Source: Prinia subflava
Taxonomy: Eukaryota; Chordata; Aves; Passeriformes; Cisticolidae
Direction of reading: 5' to 3'
NCBI RefSeq assembly: GCF_021018805.1
Contig: NC_086250.1
Coordinates: 65,545,322 to 65,609,321, forward strand
Length of the DNA: 64,000 nucleotides
The notes under the pieces were generated by a model. That model saw nothing but the letters and a program-made list of their open reading frames with translations, was not told the DNA's origin and made no database searches. This document shows positions 35,961 to 48,314 of this stretch, in pieces. The position numbers were made by a program, and so were the translations under genes. Position 1 is the stretch's first letter; each line of letters starts with the position of its first letter.

Positions 35961-38900
35961 TCCTCGGTATGTCTGGTTTGGGGAGAGCCAAGACATGAAG
36001 AAGGTCAAGAGTCAGAAAGTGAAATGCTAAGCCCCTACCCCTGTCTTCCTTCAGGCTTATGAGTCATGAAAATTGACCCAGCACTGTGCAAATTTGGCAG
36101 GTGTCTCATTCCAAAAAAATGTTGGAGACACCTAAAAACCCTTCCCCGAAATGTGTGGTCCTGACCTATTGCTGGCAGCTTGGTCTGGTCTCTAATCCAG
36201 ACCATGGATCAGAGACACAGATGAATGCTAATTAAAGCATCAAAATTTTGAGGACCCTGAAAGAACCAGCAAAGGTGTAGACCTACATGCAAATGAAATT
36301 GAATAAAATGACAGCCACAGGAATCAGCTCAAATCCATCTCACTTGTCTCTATAGTTGAGAAATTTATACCTCTGTTATTATGCTCTAACATTGTTGTTA
36401 TGGTTTGATAATGATTTCATTAAACTCAACTGTTACTTGCATGAAAAATTAAAAAAAATAGTATTTACTTTTAAATAATTAGTTTAAATTAGAAACAATT
36501 TGTATAAACATAAACACCCTTGTTCTTGTTATAATGGGGACAGCTTTCCTTATATTATTTAATGAAAGCATGCTGAATGTTTTAAAATTAGATTCACTAC
36601 AGATTATGGAAGAGAAAGTTCAATAAACTCTATAGAGCACTAATAAATTTTACAATATTTGGATCCTTTCTATCATCTTTCGCCAGTTTTGAATACCATC
36701 TTCCAACAAAAAGTCACTTGTCATGGCATTTTCTCTACACTTTCATAAAATTATTCAGCTAACAATTTTGAGAGAACTAGGTTAGAAAGTCCTTGGAAAA
36801 CCTATGCAATTCTGTTTATGGACAACCATATTAAAAGAATAGTACCAGCTGAAAATGTCATATTTTTTAGCTTCTTATCTTATAACTAAATTTTAAATTA
36901 CTCCAGCATTTACCCTCCTACTTTGTAGAGAAAACTTAGGCACTGTCTACAAAATTTCATGAAAAAACACTTCTAAAAGCTAAAAAAACCCATGTTGGTG
37001 GTGATCCATAATATTTAGGGTCTGTTTAGCTCAGAGGCCACAATGGTTTCACAGCTATTTTCTCTCTGACTGTCTGGTTGCAACAATTTCTTAGGTCCAA
37101 AAATACCATCAAAATGAAAAAAAAAATGGTGACTGTGATTCTGAAGAAGATATTAACTAGTAATTACTACATAACACACTTCCAGGAGACTATTCAGGAA
37201 ATAACCAAATAGAAGAGTAGTTTGCCTCTCTCCCAACACTACCTATAAAGGGAACTTGGAATAATTAGTATGCTACACTAAGTTTTCATGGATGTTCCAT
37301 TCATGCAGAATGCCTTTTGGAGGACACACCTTGGAGATGCCTCTTCAATGACAGAGAGGAATCTGCTTTGTTTTCACCTAAACATTTGGTCATAAAGAGC
37401 AATAAACACATCATTTACTTTTTCCACCTAAAGCAAATAGATTACTCTAGTACTGCATTTTATATTGTAACCCATAGCTGAACCTTAAAAAGTTCAATCC
37501 TTGCTTTGCTTCCCCTCTTTTTGATGCCTATGTATGAAATGAACTGGAAAGTGTAGCTGTGGTGTAGACACCTTTCCAGCACCTGATGTGGTGAAGACAG
37601 ATGCAAAGAGATCATTCTTATTCCTTGCAATCTTGTGCTTTTTGACTGGCTCTCTGTACTCTGAAGGACCAGCAGACCCACTGACTGCCTCTGCAATACT
37701 TCTGATCTGTCAGGGCAATTTAAAGGATTTCTTTGTCTTTATGTCTTCATTTTTTTTCTTAATCTTCTTTTACGTCTTATCTTTCAAACCTAACATTCCT
37801 TTATGCTAACGCTATTTGTCCTGGCTTTCTAGGATTTAAACTGGGATATGCAACATCTCATTCTTGCACACATAATTTATCTATTTTATCCTTTTATGTT
37901 TCCTTTCAATGCACTCAAATATATTTGTTTTGAGAAATATAAAGATCCCATATTTCCTGAATAAATTCCTTGATGATTCTCTGGATTTTAATTTCCTGAA
38001 TTTCTCCTTAAATTACTCTCTACAAATATCCTCTTTTTGAATGCTGGTATCATAAACCTGATTCATCATTTCATGTCACTACAGCACAAATCAAATATTC
38101 AGTATTTACAACAAAGCAAACCATCTTACAGTATATATTGAACAAAACTTTCTATCTTGTGCCAAATTTAAGCCCAGGTTATTTTTCTCCTCTACATTAG
38201 GAGTCCAATGTTCAATCAAAACCATTGTTGATCATTCCCATAGTTGATCATTCTACCCATGTTCTGTTCTTATTTTGTAATTAATCAAAACCTGCCTCAT
38301 GCTCATGAGGAATAAATTTGGAATATAAAGACTCAACTTCAGACAAATTATGAAGTGTAAGAATGTAAGATTTACATCTCCTGCTACCAAAAATACAAGT
38401 GAGGTATTGTCCAGGGTAGGTACGACCCCACTTATTTAAGACTTTGATGATCAAGCCAATATCCAAAATGAAATCCTTGTAGGAGCACCCAGGTGTTGTG
38501 TTACAGATGGACACTGCAGATTTTCTATTTTTTTCTGCAATTTTGAATCACCCAAAACAAATTACTGAGATTGAAAGCAACCTGCAGCATTGTTTTTCCA
38601 AAGAAAGAAAAGTTTACAAATCTATTTAAGGGCAAGGTGAAAACTTCAACAATAAATCAAGTGTAAACATATCTTAAGAATCCAATGGTCCAAAACATCT
38701 CTTTTCCATTTTTAAAAGTAACATATACACCTGTATATGTTCCTGTGACACAGCTGGATTATCTGTGTCACCACTCTAGGGGACCACGGAGGGTCTCTTT
38801 CTCTCTTCCCAGGGCAGAAATGGATGCACAGTGACAAAACATAAGAAATGGTATTTAATTACTCTACAGTCTATATTTACATCTGCATAAAATGTGTACA

Positions 38901-41227
38901 AAACCCCCACCATCTTAACTCAGTAACTACTTTGCTCTGTCTGCAATGTATAGAAATGTTAAGTGTCTAATGAAAGATCCATAATTATTAAAGTTTACTG
39001 GAAAATATTTTGGTTTAATTTACCAAGCATGGTGTTAGTTAAAATTAATCAATTTAATCCTGCTCAAATATTTCTCACAAAAATTACACTCTAATGCCAA
39101 TACTTCCCAGAACAAGCTGTCTTGATAATAAGGCTATCTTTCAGTGTTCTGGGAGGATATATTTGGTGCTGTAAATATTTATATAGAAATGTGATTTATT
39201 TGCTTGACATTCTTTGAAGTTGTTTGCCTTCTCTAAGTATCAATGCATCAAGGGAAGAAAGTGGCTGAATGTCATTTTAGAAAGAAAACTCTTAAAGGAT
39301 GACCCTTATTAATAATAACCATAGAATTATTTTGATTTCTTCCAAGCACTATTCCATAAAAAGTCAATTAAATAAAAAGACTTAGCCAGCTCTTAGACAT
39401 GAAATGCACTGTCTTTTCTTTTGAGGCATTGCTTCCAGGAAAGCTATATTTACAATGGAAGATGGCACAATAAGAGACTGTTATAAAAATAAAAACAAAT
39501 AATGTTGATAATAAAAAAATCCCTTTCTCCTCACAAGGAAAATATATGCTAAACTGCATTACTTATCTATCAGCAAGAAATAATTCTTTCCTAGAGGAAT
39601 GAACAGATTGAAGAATTCTGTGGAAAGGAATGGAATATTTCACTGAAATCTGAATAATTAGTTTTGTGAAGCACATCAACTACTTAAAATTATTCAATTT
39701 GTTTGGGCTGCAGTCTGAAATCTGTCACTAATCAAGCTGATGAACAGAGTAGGAAAATTCCTTTGGTGGCCCACATTTACTTTTCATTTCTGTTATAGTG
39801 AATTCACCTTAACCATTTAGAGGAAAGTTGGTCTCACAGCCCAGGTAATTTTTCAATATTGATGCCAATTAGTGCTAATTGTGAAAGGCTTTTTTTATGG
39901 TATAGATCTCTGTCCATTAAGAAATAGAATAAGACCACCAAAACAGAGTATTGCTCAGTGCATACATGGGAACAATTTCCAGTCACTAATGACTGGACTG
40001 CAGTGCAGGCTGAAGGTGAAAAGCTATATTTCCATGCTACTAATTTAAATTATTGCTTTGTCTACATGGATATCTAGGAACAGTTCATCAGACCATATAA
40101 ATCTGAAAATTTCGAAGTAAAAATGTGTTAAACTATTTACGTTGAAGATCTGAATAGTTTATCTGGGTATCTACCTTCCAGAAATCATGTTTTAAAGAAG
40201 CAGAAATGAAACATGAGGCAAACAAATAATTTTCTTGAAGGCTGTGGGAAAGCCATTGATACTGTTTTAAAATCGACTATCAATCTTCAAAGTATCCATC
40301 CTTGCTTGTAGGATTATTTTGCTAGTTTAGAGAAACTAATTAAAACTAGTTAAAAATGCATAAGAGTAGTTTTCAACCAAGATAAGAGTACTGTCCAAGA
40401 ATGTATTGCTGTCAATCACAAAGATTTGATACGAAAGTGAATATGCTTAACTCTTCTCCATACTCTATATTGTTGAACAGTGGTATCACACAAAATGTAT
40501 CTAAAATTTACATATGTAAAAAGATAAAAGTTTGAACAATGTATGCAATGTTTCTGTGATTTCACAGAATTTGACTGAAATTGCTTTATTTGCAGGTATT
40601 TAAGAATTTCTGTTCCAATCCACAATCTTTTTTTCCAGAACTGAAAATTTAGGCTGAAATCCTAGCAGCTCACCTAGCAGGGTAAAGGGATTCTCTTGTC
40701 AATGAAAATACTTTAAAGTATCCATTTTGAAATGAAAGGCAAAATGTGAACCAGTATGTTTAACCTAATATCCAATTTTACTGAAATTAATAGAAATGAA
40801 ATGTACAAACAAGCTTAAAATCTAGATGGAGCCTCAGTGAGTTTTTTCAGCCACCATCATATCCTCCTCACTGATTTTCTCTGCCATGCATCACCACTCC
40901 TGCCAAATTTGGAGTGGCTGGAAGAAGCTGAAAGGAGCTGAACCACAAAACAGGAAGCCACCCTCTTCACCATCACTAGCATTTCCCTGTGAATTAACGT
41001 CCAAACACTCTTTTCTCCTCCCACCCCACTATTTTTCCTTTGGGACTACCATTTCTCAGCTTGAGATAAGACTGTGAAGAAAGGAATCAAGGCAGGAAGG
41101 AAAATAAATGAAGTGGCTCCCAATTCAACATGCTGAGCAGCTGGTGACCAGCTGGAACTATCTCAAAAATCCTGTCTAGAGATGGTGTCCTGCATGACCT
41201 CCCCACAAATTCTACAGTGGTGTAAAT
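35961..41227. other. Non-coding stretch
   Basis: Strongly AT-rich DNA. A 16-bp-spaced direct repeat of GTTGATCATTC occurs at 38227-38237 and 38243-38253. Open frames up to 78 codons are unrecognised. No mobile element was identified. Confidence 0.5.
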
Positions 41228-41288
41228 CACAGAATCACTGAATATCCTGAGTTGGAAGGGACTCACAATACTTGTGGTGTCCAATTTC
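41228..41288 (-). mobile_element. CR1 LINE 3' tip, minus strand, very short
   Basis: The plus strand reads CACAGAATCACTGAATATCC, then TGAGTTGGAAGGGACTCACA. This matches the CR1 subfamily whose end carries ATATCCTGAGTTGGAAGGGA. Only about 60 bases remain recognisable, so it is a severely 5'-truncated insertion. Confidence 0.85.
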
Positions 41289-44200
41289 AAATTTGAATGC
41301 AGATCTATCTTGTAGAAGTAGTGGCAGGACTTGAAAAAAAAAAAAAGCACATTCATTTTGGAAACATCTGCTGACAAGCTGTGAAATTTCCAAATTATTT
41401 TTAACACAGTTGAGTTTTAATTTTGCTTAGATAATTTAAGACCCTCAAAAAATCTATTAACTAGGAGACTGAATTAAGGATCTAAATTAGTTGAGGTGGA
41501 TTGTATCCTGGAGATAGTGCTTTCCAGAATGTGTAAAGAATCTAATTAAGTATCTTAGAGAACATTTGGTCTTCAAAGACCTAATGTGATAAATCCTGCA
41601 TAGGTGATATGCTCAAGAGGATACACAAAGATTTTAATAGGAGTGGGAATATTTTTCAGATTTTTGAGTCAAAAGCCAAATTACAAAATTGGCCTGACCT
41701 CTTCTTGCTGCTTTCCTTCCATCAGTATCAAAGGCTGATGCATTGCACATTCCCACATGATTCAGAGAGCAATGGATTCCTAAAGTACAGTGAAGCCAAT
41801 AACACTGCAATAACTGAAGTCTGCTGAATCAGGAAAAATGTTAGATTGAAGAATTTAGATAAAAAGGTTTCCTAAATCTTGAGGATCAACCATGACCAGC
41901 TGGGACAAAGGACTTGATTGCCATTTAAAACTTATTATACACCTTTATATTAAGGGCCTATAAGAAGAGAACACTCTGTCTTTAATACAGCAGCAGATAA
42001 GATTACCTCAACAGGATTACAGGTATATTATGAGATTTATGTGTTACTCATTGCTGGATTATGTTTCAGAGAGCTTGAAGCATAAAAACAAGAAAGACAA
42101 TTTCTTGAAGGCCAGCATTTAATTATAGACTTATCCAATAACCTATTATTGAACTGGCTCGTCAAATAGGCTCTGTCCAAAGGATTATACCTAACTGTGC
42201 AATTTTTCATTGGATTTCGTTTTAAAGGCTGACCAAAGGTTTTGGAAATGAAAGCAGGAGACTGTCAACAAAATGCTCAGATTTTACCATCAAAGTCTTT
42301 AGTAGAACATAAATCTCGGTCAGTCAGTTTGCTGATTATCCTTTGTGATATTCTTTATTTGCTGAGTGTTCCAACAAGAATTTCAGGAATTTTAACAGAA
42401 TCTTCAAAAGAAATTTAGCAACCCTATCTAAATCTCTCCAGACAGGCTGGAAATATTAATTCTATTAATTTTAAGTAGTTAAATATCTATAACTTATGTC
42501 CCCTCGAAAACAGAGGAAAACTCTACAGAAGTTTGATTATTCATATAACCTACCAGACATGAAAATATAAAAGACCTTAGAAAATTGACCATAATATTGC
42601 ACAGGTCAAACTTACTGTTAATGAATGGGAAACAATGAAAATAATAAACAAATCCTTTGTAGTATATCATAAACTAGCATGTCAAAAACCCAAGAGTGGG
42701 CAGAGAATCAATGAGAAATACACCACTAACTTAGCCACTTCATCTTCTTTATTAAGACGATTTCCCAGTTTAGCCCTAAGGTAAATAAAAAAACTCCAGT
42801 TATTGGGTAGTGGACAATTAAGCAAAAATTGCCACTATATAAATCAAACCTAATCTGTTTGAATATTTAAAAAACTTCAATCTAAATGAAATATTTCTGA
42901 GAACATTGAAAACTCACTCTCCTTTGACAGACTTCCAGAACAATGACCCAGTGCTTTCCAGATATTACAAATTTGCATATTTGTGTTCCATATAAGAGAA
43001 AGCAAGAGGGCTGCAGGAATATTCTGGAATATTCTGCCTTTTCTCCCAGCTGGGAGAAAAATGCAGAGGATGCATCATCACTAAATTGTTGTCCTAACCC
43101 AGTCTGAAGAAAGGTGTAGTGGAAATGTGGCTTGAATGTGCCTCTCAGAGGTAACATCTCCCAGATGCACTCTCAGGTCAGGTATGTACTGACACAGCAA
43201 CCCTCCCACAGATCTATTCAACTCATACCTTAAAGCCAGGGCTCCCAAATGTGAATTTGCCACTTCAAGGTGTTTCAATGACTGAACTGGAAACCTTATC
43301 AAAACCCAGTGGTGCTTCTTACCATGACAGATAAAACTACACTTTGCCAAGGGAATGACAGAGAACAAAGGAAAGCTCAAATAATGTGGTACTTCTCTCA
43401 GAAACTCTGCCTTTGACCTTAAGATAAGTTTGCCATTGGCACAACAGGATGAGCACATGTGAATAGATTGATAGGATCAGCAGAATAATATGTAAACACT
43501 TCAATCCTTCTGGGATCTTGAGTAATAAAAGCAAGAGTTTCATGCCCTGAACTTTTTAATGATTGGGGAATAGTCTGTTTGCACTTGTACATTGTATGCA
43601 CTAGTTTATTTTGCCAAAGTTTGTTTGTTTTTTCCTCTATTTCTGAGAGTTCACATCTGTAAGATAAGATGAGACTACAGATCTCCATTACACTTAGGGA
43701 ATTTTATTTGGTGTATCTTGCTGGGACAATAATAAAGCCTCCTCTTGAGCACAGTAAAGATCTATTATAATATTCAATGATAAAACATTTTTCCATGTGT
43801 TGTTACTCATGTTTCCTTTTGGGAAGCTGTATTCTGCTGTCTAAAATAACCCTACGACGTTCACAAGTGAAAGGATTACTCAGTCCCTAAACTTTTGCTC
43901 TCTTCTATTGTAAAATTCCCTTCTGAATATTGCTTGCTCTTTGTAGAAACTCTCTCATGTTAAAAAGTTCACTAATAACTTCTAAATTATTAGATCCTGA
44001 GATGTAATGTAAGGGAAAACACAATGGGGTTTGTATAGAGCCCATTTTCAATGGGGTTTGTATAGAGTTCCTAAGATCTTAAACAAATTCAAAGTCATAA
44101 TTTGAAATTGAATCCAAACCTGAAAAATGCATAAAGTCCTAGCTTGGATTAATATTGCCGAATGTGTCAAAAGTGCTCTGAGAGCAGCTTGTTTTGGTAT

Positions 44201-44300
44201 ACCTATTTCAAAAAATTAGAATTTGGATTGGCAGCTTTCAAGACATTTCCTAGAGCACAAACCTAATAATACACTTATTTTGATCCAGACATAAATAAAA
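41289..44300. other. Non-coding stretch
   Basis: AT-rich DNA with a 19-bp duplicated motif (44022-44067). Overlapping minus-strand open frames of 68-125 codons lie at 42882-43688. None is recognised and none is bounded by convincing splice signals. Confidence 0.45.
44022..44067 (+). repeat. 27-bp-period tandem duplication
   Basis: The 19-mer CAATGGGGTTTGTATAGAG occurs exactly at 44022-44040 and 44049-44067. Identity over 19 bases implies a recent local duplication. Confidence 0.95.
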
Positions 44301-44339
44301 ATTAATTGTGTTCAAAACGCACTATTAAAAACAGTCTCT

Positions 44340-44830
44340 TTGCCGTGGCTAACTAAGGAGATAGCTTTTTTCCTTGTTTCAGCAAAAGGAAAGGCTTGGA
44401 GGGGTCCCCACTCTTCTCCCTGTACCTTTGTTTTGCTGAAAGCAGCACGGCGAGCTGAGGATGTGAAATGGTTACATGTGACAGGCTGAGTGTCAGTGCC
44501 AGGCATGGAGCCTGACCTGGGCTTGCAAAGGGAGGCTCATTACAAGCACACCCAGACACCTTTCAATCCCCCGTGTCGCTTTGCTCCATTCGTGGCTCAA
44601 ACCAGAACAAGCAAACACCCCTCCAGCAGCTTCCCTTGAGTCTCTCTGCAGGGCTGAAGTGTTAAACTGTGCAGCTCTGGTTTGAGTTTGTTCAGTATTT
44701 GTTTAACCTGCAATGCCAGGAACACTATAAATCCCTCGCTCTATTTCGCATGTCCCTTTTCATTTACTAAACCTTCTAAAGGTCAGAGCACGCACACTCC
44801 TCCCTGAAAGGGCTGCCCTTTCTTACACTG
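44340..44830. promoter_or_regulatory. CpG-containing patch with TATA-like box, candidate promoter or enhancer
   Basis: CpGs recur through this interval (44343, 44448-44451, 44572-44577, 44591, 44738, 44748 and 44791), in sharp contrast to the flanks. A TATAAAT word sits at about 44727-44733 on the plus strand, followed by a CpG-bearing CTCGCTC. There is no repeat similarity. An open frame of 69 codons starts at 44841 but is unrecognised. A promoter reading is speculative; an enhancer or conserved element is equally possible. Confidence 0.25.
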
Positions 44831-46463
44831 CACATCCAGGGTGGGAGATGGGATGAGATGTGGGAACAGCAAAAGCCATCAGGAAATACAGATTGGAAGA
44901 AGAGCCAAGACTAACACACCTGCTGAAATATGTGTTCCGGTTATTTTTTCAGTAGCACGCCCACTGAAAATACCAAAAACACGTTTGACATCATCCTTTC
45001 GATCTAGGTGTTACAATAGCATCACAGGAAATGATAGTTACAACAATTAAATCCAAACTGGCAGGAAATTAGTCAAGCATGATAGCCAAAAGATTATTAT
45101 CTGCAATAATCTGGTTTCAGTAGGAGGATGAAGAAGTCAGGCTATCAGTTTTCTGGGAAATCATTTTTTCTGGGAAAGTATTTACTTTGTGAGTAACAAA
45201 GCTCAGTATGGGAACCTCCATTTGGGAAGGATGGTTCTAAACCTTCTGAATTTACATCAGACACTGAATATCGGCTCTTCATGGGAACAGGAATCCCATA
45301 AGAAGCTTCTGTGATGATATTTGTATCTCAGTAGAATAAATATTGTGTGTAAATGTTAAATAATACCTGTGGTTCAAAATCAAAACTGGGCTATATTTGT
45401 GGCAGGGCCTTCTGCAAGCTTCAAGTCTTAGGACCCTTGTAAAACCAACCAAAAGACCTCCCTTTTCTGTGATAGCTATTGGGCTACACAGTTTACATCT
45501 GAGTAGAATAAAACAGAAATACCTACTACTGTAAGTGAAAAATTGACTAATTTTTAGACTTTAAAACCTTTTCTTAAGTGTTTATTGTAGAATGAAAAAA
45601 TCTCTAAGAATCAAATCTTCCAGATAAAAAATCTTCCCAGAACAAAATAAACTAACATTATTCACCAATGGGAATTACAGAATCTTTTGTAAGTATGTTT
45701 TACATTAGAGTAACTAAGCAGAGAATCAGTCCCTTGGATTCTGATATAAACACTACTTTAAAGTGTACACTACTCGGAAATTAGAAGTCAACAGAAGGAT
45801 TTGCCTAGAAGCTGTTTGTTCTTAAAACAGCTTTCAGAGACAGACAGAAGCCTCATGCATAGCAGTGGATGAATAGAAAAGTAACCTTTTTTTTCATTAA
45901 AAATTACCTTGTCATAGTATTTAAAGATTTGTTCCAGACTATTTTATAATAAATCTAGGAATTCCAATTTGGAAACAAAAGTAATCTTCAGATGAGGTGA
46001 AGTATATATATACATTTGCAAAACTAGATTTCTGGAACTCTTCTGTAGGACTACCTCATTTTTCCCAAGATGTTTTTAATACAAAAGTGGTTACTGGGCT
46101 AGATATTAGTGTCTTTGTTTCAGAATCATGGACTGCTTAGACATTTCATTCTGAATACCTTTTCGATAACCCACTTTTCTTAAACCAGAATCTTTTCTGT
46201 CAAGGAAAAGATTTCTGTCACCAGAATCAACTCAAGTCAAAGAGGAATAAAAACAGTAATAATAATTGACAAAAAAAATCACCTAAATCCTTTGCTTGGT
46301 GTCGCTACTATAGGAGAATAAAGAATGGAACAGAAATATTTCAATCCCAAAGTTTTTCATAGGCTGTTTTAGATTGCAGTACTTATGGAACTTCATGGTA
46401 ACTCAATTATCTCTGCCATTCCATATCTGCTTTTTAAACAGAATGGGAGGAAGCCAGTTCTAT
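44831..46463. other. Non-coding stretch
   Basis: AT-rich single-copy-looking DNA ending at the CR1 insertion. No other features seen. Confidence 0.5.
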
Positions 46464-47019
46464 CCTGGGCTGCATCACAAGAAGCATAAGAGGTCAAGGG
46501 AGGGGCTGCCCCTCTGCTTGGCTCTGGTGAGACCCCCGGAGTGCTGTGTCCACTTCTGGAGTCCTCAGCACAGGAAGGATATCAGCATGTTGGAGCACGT
46601 CCAGAGGAGGCAACAACTTGATCAGAGGGCTGGAGCGCCTCTCTTGTGAGGAAAGGATGAGAGAATTTGTATTTTTCAGCCTGGAGAAGGTTCCAGGGAG
46701 ACCTTATTACAAGAAAGATGGGGACAGACTTTTTAGCAAGGCTTGTTGTGATAGTACAAGGAGTATTGGTTTAAAATTAAAGAAGGATCAATTCAGATAA
46801 GATAAAGAAAGACTTTTTTTTACAATGAGCTGGTGAAACATTGGAAGCAGTTTCACAGGGCGGTGGTTGATGCCCCATCCCAGGCAACATTCCAGGCCAG
46901 GCTGGACTGGGATCTGAGCAGCCTGGTCTAGTGGAAGGTGACCCTGCTCATTGCAGGGGGTTTGGACTCGATGAACTTCAAAGGTCTCTTCCAACTCTGA
47001 CTATTGAGTGATTCTCTGC
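46464..47019 (+). mobile_element. CR1 LINE 3' region, plus strand, longest copy in the window
   Basis: In sense orientation this follows the CR1 3' region: CCTGGGCTGCATCACAAGAA, CTCTGGTGAGACC, a CACAGGAAGGATAT block, GTCCAGAGGAGGCAACAA, ATCAGAGGGCTGGAGCGCCT, CAGCCTGGAGAAGG, AAGATGGGGACAGACTTTTT, GATGCCCCATCCCAGG and CTCATTGCAGGGGGTTTGGA. It then runs to a degraded terminal repeat (TGAGTGATTCTCTG) at about 47019. About 40-50 bases appear to be missing at about 46708, between GAGACCTTATT and AAGAAAGATGGGG, compared with the remembered consensus. It is 5'-truncated and has no coding potential. Two open frames of 84-91 codons within it are artefacts of the repeat. Confidence 0.96.
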
Positions 47020-48245
47020 AGAGTGGAAAATCTGAACTAGTCTTTATAAACTAAAAACTGGAGAAGGTCACTTTTCTGGCTGATTTTAGGGTTCCTCTCA
47101 CTCTTTATCCACTAGGTTTTCATCAAAGGTCAAGATATCTTTAGTTCTTTTTGTGATGTTAGACAAGTATCTTTTCACTTGTCAGTCCAAATTTCTTATA
47201 TGAAAAGTGATGTTTAAGACATTTGCCTTTTATTTCTATTTAAATTTAGTTTCTGGGACAGAGTGTCCAGATTTTTGTAAGTATGAAGAGTGAAAGGACT
47301 CCTACTTGAAAATGTTCCCAAAAAGTAGCAGCCTCTAAATGAATGGTATTTTAAAATAAATTAATTTTTAATGAACTAAGTATCTAATTATGTGGGTATT
47401 CAGTGTCCTTTTTTGCCTAATATAGAGTATTAAAATATACAGAATGTAAAATAAAATCAAAAAAAAGAGGTCACATTAAGAATTAAATGTTAAACACCAA
47501 AATGCTCCTTCAGTATTTAAGCAAATATATTTGAAAAAATAAAGTTGTACTACAGTGCATAGGTGCATACAAAAACATCATGCAGTTGTACAATAAAACA
47601 ACATAGAACTTTAGAGAAAAAAATATACATTTTATTCTTCAAAATAGTTCAAGAGCTTTTTCTTGATATTTTATGCAACCAAATATTATTTATACTCCTC
47701 CAGTACCATGTATAGTTCTGGAAGTGTGTAGGGCAATTGTAAGACAGCTTTGTCATCTGCTTAAACCTAAAAACTTTCCTGCTCATCCATTCCTGTTAAA
47801 TAAAGAATGATTCCTTGGACTTCTGAAGAGGACTCTGTCCCTCGGCAAATTTCTTCTTTACCAGCTTGTTTAAACCTGCATCCTAAAAATCTGGTGAGAG
47901 CACATCACTTGCTAAAATCCCTGCACGAGTGATCAGCAAAGGAAGAGATTTATGTATGCATGTAATTGTCCATTAGGCTGCAGAGATTTCCCCAGAGTTT
48001 GTGTTAGAGATTATTTTGCTGTGAATAGCAGTTGAATTCACTTCCAGCAATGAGGGGTGCCCTGTTGTTTTGCATCCCAAATGAATTTTGACTCAAAGGA
48101 TTCTATTTAATGTGTGTCTACCTAGGCACAACCTCATGTACCAGGGCAAAAGACAACGGTTAGAGAGGTTGTGAGGGTCTGGGAGACTGAAATTTGAATG
48201 ATTCAGAAGTCATCTGATATGAAACTGTGTAATAAAATTTAGGGG
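47020..48245. other. Non-coding stretch
   Basis: AT-rich at first. The part at 47780-48130 is more mixed, with words such as TATGTATGCATGTAATTG (47952-47969) that recall POU/homeodomain sites. No gene or repeat recognised. Confidence 0.4.
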
Positions 48246-48314
48246 AAGAAAAAAAAAAAAAGAAAAAAAAAAGAAAAAAAAAAAAAAAAAAGCAAAAAAA
48301 AAAAAAAAAAAAAA
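48246..48314 (+). repeat. A-rich tract with G interruptions
   Basis: About 69 bases of A broken by single G and one GC, including a final run of more than 20 A. Likely an aged homopolymer or decayed retroelement tail. No element body was recognised on either side. Confidence 0.93.

Noticed and set aside
42882..43688. Run of overlapping minus-strand open frames (68-125 codons) as a gene
   Set aside because: Different registers, no recognised domain, and no convincing splice signals linking them.
46374..46800. Two overlapping open frames (91 and 84 codons)
   Set aside because: They lie in the CR1 3' untranslated region and do not encode CR1 ORF2.
48246..48314. A-rich tract as a retrogene tail
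   Set aside because: Interrupted by several G, with no recognisable body on either side.
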